Shown here in pieces: positions 45,828 through 57,200 of a DNA stretch of 64,000 bases. The stretch's first letter is position 1. Every line of letters begins with the position of its first letter. The stretch is taken from NCBI GenBank assembly GCA_947568835.1, contig OX387607.1, positions 19,309,277 through 19,373,276 on the forward strand, written 5' to 3'. Origin of the DNA: Protonemura montana. Lineage: Eukaryota; Arthropoda; Insecta; Plecoptera; Nemouridae. The notes under the pieces were generated by a model, which saw only the letters and a program-made list of their open reading frames with translations, was not told the origin of the DNA and searched no databases. Made by a program: the position numbers and the translations under genes.

Positions 45828-46170
45828 TTTTACGTCTCTTTGTACTTGGGTTGTGTTTTCATATCTAATTTACATGCTGAAGGACTTTACAGATTGGCAT
45901 GGAAGTGTCATCTTGCGATATATATATTTTATTTTGCATTAGTCCAATGACGAGTGCTAAAAACGCCGCCTCTTCTCACGCCTCTAATATTTAGTTTAGC
46001 GAAAATAAAATAAAAACTTACCCTAGAGAATTATCTGAACTATTCAATGATAATAAATCGCATTCTGTCCTACGCTTCCTGTAGGCTGTAGGGCTTGTTA
46101 CACATGTGCCATTTTGGAGAGCAAATCCGTACATGCCTCCCTATAATACTGCGCTATAAGACGAAGTCAC
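45828..46170 (+). repeat. Dispersed non-coding repeat, full copy
   Basis: Begins near TTTACGTCTCTTTGTACTTG and ends near AAGACGAAGTCACG. Same family as 33112-33655 and 42603-42960. Confidence 0.85.
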
Positions 46171-47220
46171 GTAACAATTACCTTGTCGATAGCTCAATAA
46201 GGAAATTTAAGTAGAAGGACATAACAAACATTCTGCCCACTAAATGATTTTTTCGTAAACAGTGATTAAAAAATCATGATTGAATTTAAACAAAAATAGT
46301 TAATAAACAAACAATCGTCAAACTTGATCCGTCCATCTTGATCCGTGATCTATTGTCTTTGGTCCAGATGGTACGTCAATTCAGCAAATGACACACACTA
46401 ATGTGTACCTAGGTGTAAAATATCGATAGGAACCTAGACCCGAGTCATCACCTGGCTTACATAATCCCAGAGATTAAAAAATGATGCAGATTGCTGACTT
46501 TCAAACGGCTGAGACTGTCTTTACGCATTATTCGTTCATTGTAATAATCTTTTTACTATGGTTACTGCCTGGATTTCGATCGGGAAGCCGATCTACGATA
46601 GAATATGTCTACACAGTTAACTATTCTTTTTGATCGGGGTTGGGACCTTGCGTTCCCGGAGATTGCCTAATTATGTTAATGTTACCGGCTGATGCAAATT
46701 TTGGTGCAATTTTAGCAAATTTTATCCATTTTGTTATCAGTTATCAGCAAGGCGTGGATACGTTTTCTAGAAAAGCAAACGTAGGTATATAGTAAACATT
46801 TACTGGAGATTTCCAATTACCCGATTGGAAACAAGAAACTCATCAAATGGAATAGATCCTTACCTACCAATCCCAGGAGCATTTTATAATTCTTTCAGTC
46901 GCAATCTAATGACTGTCATTGGTCATCGGTGATGTGTATCTATGACTTTCAAAACTTTAGCATGTAATGTGCCATCTTAGCCTCTTAATTCTGTTAACTC
47001 TGTTAATTAGTCGTAACGGTAATACTGACACGACATAATATTATCTTTGACTCGGAGACTTCTGATACCGACACTCTTCGCTTCTTCTGTTCATAGTTGG
47101 AAATTTTGACCACAATCAGTCACATGTCAATATCTTTGATTCGGACAAACTTGTCAGTATTCCCAGGCAGCCTATTTTGTATTACGATTAAATCTTATTT
47201 AAATTGCAAACGCTTGCGAA
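46171..47220. other. Non-coding interval without recognised features
   Basis: AT-rich unique sequence; no gene, RNA or tandem array seen. Confidence 0.5.
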
Positions 47221-47230
47221 GCGCGGAGTA

Positions 47231-47343
47231 TTTTATTATTAACAACACTATAAACGTCTAAAAATTGATGCCCAAACGCGGACAAACAAACGCGTCTGGG
47301 CATCAATTTTTGAGACGGTTATAGTGTTGTTAATAATAAAAAA
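47231..47343. mobile_element. Foldback of two SINE tails
   Basis: 47231-47280 and 47291-47343 are near-perfect inverted copies of the SINE body and tail (GGGCATCAATTTTTGAGACG, GTTATAGTGTTGTTAATAAT) facing each other with about 10 bp between. The tRNA-like heads are missing from both. Confidence 0.8.
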
Positions 47344-48290
47344 GCATATTTTGTCTTTCCTCGGCTATTGCACTTGCGTGTTGACGATCGGCAACCCGCC
47401 GTGCATAGCTGAAGTACTATTTGCCAGCTTAGTATGTAATATTTTTGGTTGTACACAGTGTTGCGCTCTGTCGCATAACATTTGTACTACGTGCATATCG
47501 TTGATCTCTGATTGGCTCCCTTCCATGGCCTCCTTGAGTACGCGACGCCCCCACCACGGAAGATGGGGACTAACTGATAGGAAGTTCAACTGATCGCATA
47601 GTCAGCCGATAGCAAACTCAGGTGGTTGCATGTTCAACTGATAGTAAATCCAAGTGATGGCATGTGCAAGTGGCAACTTGTGCGACTGGTCGGAGATTCA
47701 AATTATCTCTTCTCCATCAGACAGAGCTTCTAGCTGATTGCAAATTCATCTGGCTGGAAACTCAACTGATTGCATGTGCAGCTGATAGCATTTTCAAATG
47801 GTAGGAGGTTGCGGTCATTTGATTTTGCGACCAGTTGACGGGTAGCCGACTCGATTTGTTTTAAAACTCAGTTCTGTGTTCCATATCCAAACGGAAGTGG
47901 CCTATCTGTGACCAAACTAAATAAAAAAGCGTACTTAATTAGGCTTATAATTTGTAAAAAAAAATACTGATTCTGAGAAACACAATTTCAAGCTTATCCT
48001 TGAGATAGGTTAGGTTTTATTGAGTTTGGAAACTTCTAATGCGTTTATCTCAGCTTGGCAAAAGTGGATGTGGAACAACTAAGTACTCAGCCGACGATAC
48101 ATATATATGAGTACTTGCTCTAATTTATTGAGGTAAAATCACTTGAATCTTTGTCCCAGGTTTACTTAACCAAAGCAAAGCCTACGTGCTTATAACGAAA
48201 CAAGACTTCATTCTTGCCGCGCTTTGGATGATGCCATGACCAAAGCCCATGACAGCAAAATTACTGTTGGTGAACCTGGTTTTCTGAAGA
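47344..48290. other. Region upstream of BUD13
   Basis: Probably holds the BUD13 promoter and 5' UTR, but no TATA or initiator can be assigned. The region 47580-47800 contains loosely repeated CAACTGATAGCA-like phrases. Confidence 0.45.
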
Positions 48291-51200
48291 ATGGCGAAGG
48301 CGCAATCGGCTGTAAGTCAAAAAGATTATCTTCAGAAGTATTTAACTGGGAAAAATGCGGACAAGAAGAAAAAGAAAAGAAAGGCGCTGAAAACAACTAA
48401 GGATAAGAGGTATGTTTTATTTTTAGCAATTTTGTTATGTGTTTTGAGTTTGCCCTGAGAAACCAAACACACACGGAAATAAGGTTAGGTAAATGTTATT
48501 TTCTATGTTTAAAACCTTTGTTTAAAACTAAATTTACTCTTCACTTCATTTGAAGGGAGATAAATATTTTCTTGTGCCTTACTACTGGCAACATTTTTTT
48601 ATGAGAACCAAGAAATGTAATGAGTTTCTAGTGATCTAATTTATTTCGCCATTTCTTGATTGAAAAAACAGCTCGTAAAATAGTTACACATACTGCTATG
48701 CCAAGGTCGGTTTTGGCTATCCGTAAAACTCATAACTCAAATGCGAAGTTGCAGGCAGAGTAGACACTCTGAGCTACACACTAAATGCGATATTGCATTC
48801 ATGGGCTGTTAATAATTTTATTTTGCAGGTCAGTTATAGTCGATGATGACGAAATCAAGGGCATGCGAGAGCTGGCTGATGGCGAGCTGGATCTTTTTTC
48901 AATGTCAGAAGATGCACCTCAAATAGCTGGTATAATAGACGAAAGACCAGAAGAGCTCAAAACAATCGAAACGTTTCGTTCTTCAGCACGGTGGAAAGTT
49001 ATTTCTGACGTACATGGAATAGAAGACATCCAAGTGGTTGCTGTTCCTGGTCAACCCAAGTCTCCTGGTTACAGTGACGATGATTTGTCACCAGCCAGAG
49101 AAACAAGAGATGATTCTGATGAATCCCCACCAAGGAAGCAAAACAAAGATGATTCGGAAGACTGGCCTGTTAGATCCAAAGGTATGATTCGTGTTCAATT
49201 TCACTGTTGCTGCTTCAATCTTGTATTTGATTGGAGGCTAGGAAATATTTTGAGGCAAAATTGACTTTCATACTTAAGTCAACAGTTTGAGAGACATTTC
49301 AAAGAGAACTAGCGTGGAAAAAAACGAAACAGTTGGATATTAAAATCTAAATTTGGTGATGAATAATTAAAGGAAGCTTGTTCCGTCACGTGTTTAGTTG
49401 GCTGCCTTTGCATAATACTTGCATCTGGAAAAGTGGAGGTTTATCTTTTAAATCATGTGATAGTAAGTGTAAGTAAAGGGAAAAGTGTAGGTTTATCTTT
49501 TAAATCATGTGATAGTAAGTGTAAGTAAAGGGAAAAGTGAAGGTTTATCTTTTAAATCATGTGATAGTAAGTGTAAGTAAAGGGAAAAGTGAAGGTTTAT
49601 CTTTTAAATCATGTGATAGTAAGTGTAAGTAAAGGGAAAAGTGCAGGTTTATCTTTTAAATCATGTGACAGTAAGTGTAAGTAAAGGGAAAAGTGAAGGT
49701 TTATCTTTTAAATCATGTGATAGTAAGTGTAAGTAAAGGGAAAAGTGTAGGTTTATCTTTTAAATCATGTGACAGTAAGTGTAAGTAAAGGGAAAAGTGG
49801 AGGTTTATCTTTTAAATCATGTGATAGTAAGTGTAAGTAAAGGGAAAAGTGCAGGTTTATCTTTTAAATCATGTGATAGTAAGTGTAAGTAAAGGGAAAA
49901 GTGTAGGTTTATCTTTTAAATCATGTGACAGTAAGTGTAAGTAAAGGGAAAAGTGCAGGTTTATCTTTTAAATCATGTGATAGTAAGTGTAAGTAAAGGG
50001 AAAAGTGTAGGTTTATCTTTTAAATCATGTGATAGTAAGTGTAAGTAAAGGGAAAAGTGCAGGTTTATCTTTTAAATCATGTGATAGTAAGTGTAAGTAA
50101 AGGGAAAAGTGGGGGTTTATCTTTTAAATCATGTGATAGTAAGTGTAAGTAAAGGGAAAAGTGTAGGTTTATCTTTTAAATCATGTGATAGTAAGTGTAA
50201 GTAAAGGGAAAAGTGAAGGTTTATCTTTTAAATCATGTGATAGTAAGTGTAAGTAAAGGGAAAAGTGCAGGTTTATCTTTTAAATCATGTGATAGTAAGT
50301 GTAAGTAAAGGGAAAAGTGAAGGTTTATCTTTTAAATCATGTGATAGTAAGTGTAAGTAAAGGGAAAAGTGTAGGTTTATCTTTTAAATCATGTGACAGT
50401 AAGTGTAAGTAAAGGGAAAAGTGGAGGTTTATCTTTTAAATCATGTGATAGTAAGTGTAAGTAAAGGGAAAAGTGCAGGTTTATCTTTTAAATCATGTGA
50501 TAGTAAGTGTAAGTAAAGGGAAAAGTGGGGGTTTATCTTTTAAATCATGTGATAGTAAGTGTAAGTAAAGGGAAAAGTGTAGGTTTATCTTTTAAATCAT
50601 GTGATAGTAAGTGTAAGTAAAGGGAAAAGTGTAGGTTTATCTTTTAAATCATGTGATAGTAAGTGTAAGTAAAGGGAAAAGTGTAGGTTTATCTTTTAAA
50701 TCATGTGATAGTAAGTGTAAGTAAAGGGAAAAGTGGGGGTTTATCTTTTAAATCATGTGATAGTAAGTGTAAGTAAAGGGAAAAGTGTAGGTTTATCTTT
50801 TAAATCATGTGATAGTAAGTGTAAGTAAAGTTTAGACTTTCCTTGTATTTCTGCTAAGAGCATACTTTGAAGTATTCCTTGTTATTATTCCTCAGTTTTT
50901 GGTTTGCATTAAATAAAGCTTTATATTTTTCAAAGTAAATGACTGCACCAGTTAAAATAGGCCCTATTTGTTGATTGAAAGCAATTAAAACAGTGAAGAT
51001 GGAATTAACTATGAGATTTAAAGTGATCTAAAGATACTATTATGTTGCTCAAGAAAATGTGCAATGTGTGCTTCGCTGAAATATCAATCTGTCACAACGT
51101 TGCTAGTGAAGGTTATCGTCAGCGAACCAGCGCTAATGTTAAACTTGCTGCTGAGCAAACGAGGCCGGCAACACGTGGTAACGGTAGGTGCCACCCGATG

Positions 51201-54200
51201 GCGCTTGCTGCTGAGCAAACGAGGCCGGCAACACGTGGTAACGGTAGGTGCCACCAGATGGCGCTTGCTGCTGAGCAAACGAGGCCAGCAACAGGTGGTA
51301 ACGGTAGGTGCCACCAGATGGCGCTTGCTGCTGAGCAAACGAGGCCGGCAACACGTGGTAACGGTAGGTGCCACCAGACGGCGCTTGCTGCTGAGCAAAC
51401 GAGGCCAGCAACAGGTGGTAACGGTAGGTGCCACCCGATGGCGCTTGCTGCTGAGCAAACGAGGCCAGCAACACGTGGTAACGGTAGGTGCCACCAGATG
51501 GCGCTTGCGACTGTTTTTTTTAACAAACCTCTACAATTAAATAATTACAACTCAAAATATTGATACACGTTTATCAATTGTTGAGGTTAGCATTAATAAA
51601 GATTAATTGAGTGTAAACCAGTTTCAAATGCAAGTAATCTGCAAGAAATAACGAAATGAAATTTTGTACAATGGTGACACCACTCAAAGGCACCCTCCAT
51701 AGCACCCTTCAATAGTGCCGGTAAGATAGTAATTTGGCAGCCATCTTTCGCACAGATAATTCAGCATTAGTTTATTCTCTCTAACCTAACCTGCAAACTC
51801 AATGCTCTCAATCGGTTTAAAATCCATGGAAATCGCATATTATATAAATCACTGACTTTCAGGAAAATCACCGGAGGAGATGAAAGAAAAGAGGCGGGCG
51901 TGTCCACCAATCAGGCAACATGGAATCGATGGCGAACATTCTTCGCGCTTGAGTCGAGAGGGGGAGAAATGTCGGGGAAGTGACACTAACAAGCACAGAC
52001 TATTGAGAGGTAACCACGACGATACTGACGTTGCTAGAAGACACAAAGATCGCGGCAGTAAAACCAAAGCTTGGATCAAGATTGAGCCATCGTCGCCTGC
52101 AAGACGAGGCTCTGTTCAATCTCAAACAAAAAACAGCCGAGAAACCTTCGTTGACAGCGACGAGTCACCCCCGAGAAGAGAAAGCAGGAAAACTGGAGAA
52201 AGTTGGAAAGATAAAAGTGGAAAGAAAAGTAGGAGAGACAGTTTGAATGAATCACCACCAAGCAGAAACAGAAAGAAAGCTAGAGAATCTTCAGAAGAGA
52301 CTGCAAGAAAGATTGGACAGAGTGTTTTTAAGGGCGATAAAGAATATATTCCGAGTAAAAGTAGCAGGAAAAGACGCGGAGGTGATTCCGATGAGTTGTC
52401 GAGTAGCAAAAGAGGGACTTCCGACATTTCCCCGCCGAGAAAGCATAACAAGCAGAAGAGCAGAGAATCTCAAAGATCAAGACAGGGTGGCAGCGATTCT
52501 CTCTCAAGAAAGTCGAGGAGAGACAACTCAGACTCGGACCAGTCTCTGCCTAGAAGAGCAAAGAAGACGTCTGAAAATGATGAAGAGATTCCTCGAGGTC
52601 CTGCTGATGTCTCAAGCCGTAGACTGGAGGAGACTCAAACCAAGGACCCTGAAATTGAAGCCCATCATCAGACCATCTACAGGTAGGCTAGAAAACTAGA
52701 AGCTGACTTTGTTGAACTAGCAGTTGCCCAAAGCTTCACTCCTAAGCAGCGTTGCTACCCGCAATATACATTTTTAAGTATTGCCCCTTTTATCTTTTGA
52801 AAACTTTTTTTATGTATTTGAAATTTGGCGTCTTTGCTACTGTGGGTCACTGCATTGTGGAAACTTTTTCAATTCGATGGCAGTCCAAGGTTATTTATTA
52901 GAAAAAAAATTATGGTACCTGTCAAAATATTGCTGTCAAAATATTGCGGTCAAAATATTGCGGTCAAAAGTTCTAATAATCTATCTTCGAGAGATAAAAT
53001 AATCAAGTACGGGTTGAATCTGCACTTAATATTACACTTACTAAAAATAAGTTTCTATCCATGAAGTTGTGTGATCTCATTTGAAAAGTGTCAAAATATT
53101 TCTTTGCCAGCCAGTTTAAGATAAAGTTCTCTATTGAAACCGTATCAAATTGCAGGATAATTGTCACATTTTGTTGTGATCCTAAATAGTGGGCAAATAC
53201 AGACTATTTTCAGTCGTTTTTAATCGATTTTTGCAATTTCTATACGAGGTATAAATCCCCATGTGCAAAATACCGTTAACCCCACAGCATGAAAATGACA
53301 GCTTTTATTTGAGGTTAATTAATTGGTTTCCTCCTTGATGCAGGGATCGTAAGACTGGGCGGAGACGAGACTTGGCCGCTGAAGCCCAGCAACGCAAGGA
53401 AGATGCATCCAAGACAGACATTGCCAAGGAGAAGTACACTCGCTGGGGAGCTGGGTGAGTTATCCACCGTCCAACATTTCATCTCGTGTTTCTAACAGCC
53501 GATCTCATCAACCTATTTTTGTATTTTCTGATACAAAAGCAGGTTTAAAGTATTGTCAACATGAGCGCGTTGTCTCTACGGTCGCGTGGATACCAGAAAC
53601 ATACCGATTTACGCTTGAAAGCCGAGAAATTGGTCAAAATTTGACGATTTTTCTCCATCCCCATCCTAGACAAGATCACGCAATTGATTCCAAGCAATCA
53701 ATGATATTTGCAACATTTATGCAAATCACCAATAATTGTAACTTACTTTGCAAGCTTTTAAGACATAAAATAGGGTTTTTCAACAACCAAAGCACACTTA
53801 ATAAGTTTATCAATAATAGTTAATAGTTAATAGTTTGAAAATAGTTATTATCAATAGATTTAGGGTGACAGATCAAAGAAAAATATTTGTTAGATGTCTT
53901 TCATCAACTTACTACGCTGTGGATATTAATTTAATTTTCCAGGACCCCTAGTCACTAACTCGGTGCGGGTTTGGTGCGGCTTTCGGCCATCGGTCGAAAC
54001 CGGCCAAACCCGAAAGCCGCAAAGTTTCGTATTCACTAACTATTCGTATTTCGACCTAGCGGCGGAATCGCGAAACGGCCAGAAATGTCCGAGCAGAGTC
54101 GATAATTCTGCTAAATAAGCAGAAATTCAAATATTTTCGGATGACAAGTGACAGATGACAAGCTTTTAAGGGCCAATATCCAGCCAATTTAAAATGGCAA

Positions 54201-57200
54201 ACAAGATAGATTGTTTAAAAACCTGTAATTTGGATAATGCTTGAATAAATATAATGTATATAATATATATATAATAATATAATAATATAGAAAGAGTAGA
54301 TCAAATGAAGGACCTAGATGTCATAATAAGCTCAAAATTATCTTTCAAACCCCACATTTCCTCCACAACTAGCAAATCCTTCAGAATGCTAGGTTTTCTG
54401 AAACGTCACTGCCTTTCCGACTTTTCGACCTCGACTAATCGACAAATCTTTCTCTCTACAATACGACCAATAGCGGAGTATGCATCAATAATCTGGAATC
54501 CACACCACAAGACACACATCTCCTCCATCAAACGACTACAACAACGTTTTGTCAAATGGATTAATTAAAAAATCCGGACCGATCATCACTCCTCCGACTA
54601 CCCACAGACATGCCTCAAACTAAACATTCCCACTCTCCAGTAGCGTAGGGAGCTTACCGACCTCATATTCCTGTACAAACTCATTAACAACATGACTGAT
54701 ATCCGCACACTTCTGACAAAGATCTGCTTCACAATTCCACCCAGAACTCGTAACTTCTTACCTTTTAGACCGCCAAAGAGCAAGATCGATATCCACAGAT
54801 ACGGGTGCATCAACAGACTAATAATAATAATAATAACATTTATTGTCCATTTGCATCATAAAAACAATATACAGACAGTCATTAAATTAAAATTATACAA
54901 ACTATGTATCATTCTTTCTTTCTTACTGATCAAGACAACCGGCAAAGTATTCTCCTTTTAAAATTTTCAGTCTCTGCGGCAAAGCATTGATCAGTTTGCT
55001 GATCAGTTCTGTATGAGTTGTCCACGTGTTGTCCAAATTTTGACACTATTAGCCACGCCATCCTAATAGATAAACTGAAACACTATGGAATCACAGGTAC
55101 CACTATAAAATGGCTAGAATCATACCTGACTGAACGGCAACAGAAAGTAAAAATTAACAACATCGATGACGGTTCATCATGGACAACGATTAAGCATGGA
55201 ATTCCACAAGGAACATTGATGGCCCCAACACTTTTAAGTATTTATGTCAACGATCTGGCAGCAACAATAACAAACGAAAATATGGAAGTGGTGCTCTACG
55301 CGGATGACACCAGCCTAATCATTCAAGAGGAAAATAAACTTGACCTATTATCAAATCTAAATATATATGACGTACTAAACTAAACCAACTAAACCAACTA
55401 AAACTCAATTGCAAAAAAACAAATGTGATAATTTTTAAGGGAAACAAAAGATCCTGATGTTGATACAAATACCTTGACAACAAAAGAATGGTTCGATTTC
55501 TTGGGCACCACAGTTGACTACCGATCAAAATGGAATGAACATGCCCAAAAAGTCACTAAAACTCTAAGCTCGGCACGCTACGTCCTACAAAATTTAAGGA
55601 AGCAAGTCAACGAGTCGACCGAGTTCTCGCTTTCCACGCATTGGTGCAATCCAAAATCAAATACGGAATCCTCCTTTATGGGAACTCTCCAGCCGCGAGA
55701 AAGATTTTCAAGAAGCAAAAAAGGGCGTTAAGGATTATATACCGGCTAGAAAATATGCAATCATGCAAACCACTGTTTATTAAGAAGAGGATTTTAACTA
55801 TGACTTGTACTTACAAACTAGAATTAGTTTTATTTGTGTTTGACAACCCTGATGATCTTACGAAAAACAAAGGTCAAAGACATTCACAATTTTAATCTGA
55901 GAGGAGAGCAAAATTAGCGACAGCCATGAACGAGACTTACAATTGAATGAATTGCCACACTCTGAATGAATATTTGAATAATTAAATTTCTAACCAAATA
56001 AATCTTGTGCCAAATCTTGTGCAACAATGCCAGGCTCATATAAACATGCAAATCAATCCAATAGTTATAAAGTTATTGTAATCTAAAGGTGTCACTTTTT
56101 TGCCATTTTTTAAAAGCAACCCAAACACACAACCGTAATTAATAAGCATACGATTTGTTTGCATTTGAATTCCCAGCTTGGCACAAGTAGCAGAGCGGGA
56201 GACGAGAGCCCAGGAAGCTGTGCACGAAGCATCCAAGCCCGTCGCAAGATTTGCTGACGACGCAGACCTCGATGCAATGCTGCGAGCTCGAGATCGCGAG
56301 GGTGACCCCATGCTGGAGTACTTGAAGCAGAAGAGTCAGGACGTTTCAATACCAAGTGAGTCAATCATAAAGTCTGCACACAATTGACATAGCAATAAGC
56401 ACAAGCATAGCACACAAGGATCTTAAAACTTGGTTATCATATGGGACTGCATACAATTGACATAGCAATAAGCACAAACATAGCATACAAGGATCTTAAA
56501 ACTTGGTTATCATATGGGACTGCACACAATTGACATAGCAATAAGCACAAGCATAGCACACAAGGATCTTAAAACTTGGTTATCATATGAGACTGCACAC
56601 AATTGACATAGCAATAAGCACAAGCTTAGCACACAAGGATCTTAAAACTTGGTTATCATTTGGGACTGCACACAATTGACATAGCAATAAGCACAAGCAT
56701 AGCACACAAGGATCTTAAAACTTGGTTATCATTTGGGACTGCACACAATTGACCTAGCAATAAGCACAAGCATAGCACACAAGGATCTTAAAACTTGGTT
56801 ATCATATGGGACTGCACACAATTGACCTAGCAATAAGCACAAGCATAGCACACAAGGATCTTAAAACTTGGTTATCATATGGGACTGCACACAATTGTCA
56901 TAGCAATAAGCACAAGCATAGCACACAAGGATCTTAAAACTTGGTTATCATATGGGACTGCACACAATTGTCATAGCAATAAGCACAAGCATAGCGCACA
57001 AGGATCTTAACACTTGGTTATCATATGGGACTGTACACAATTGACATAGCAATAAGCACAAGCATAGCACACAAGGATCTTAAAACTTGGTTATCATATG
57101 GGACTGCACACAATTGACATAGCAATAAGCACAAGCATAGCACACAAGGATCTTAAAACTTGGTTATCATATGAGACTGCACACAATTGACATAGCAATA

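Noticed and set aside
51042..51563. Overlapping repeat peptides on both strands in BUD13 intron 2
   Set aside because: Caused by the 60-bp array length being a multiple of three. They lie between confirmed BUD13 exons.
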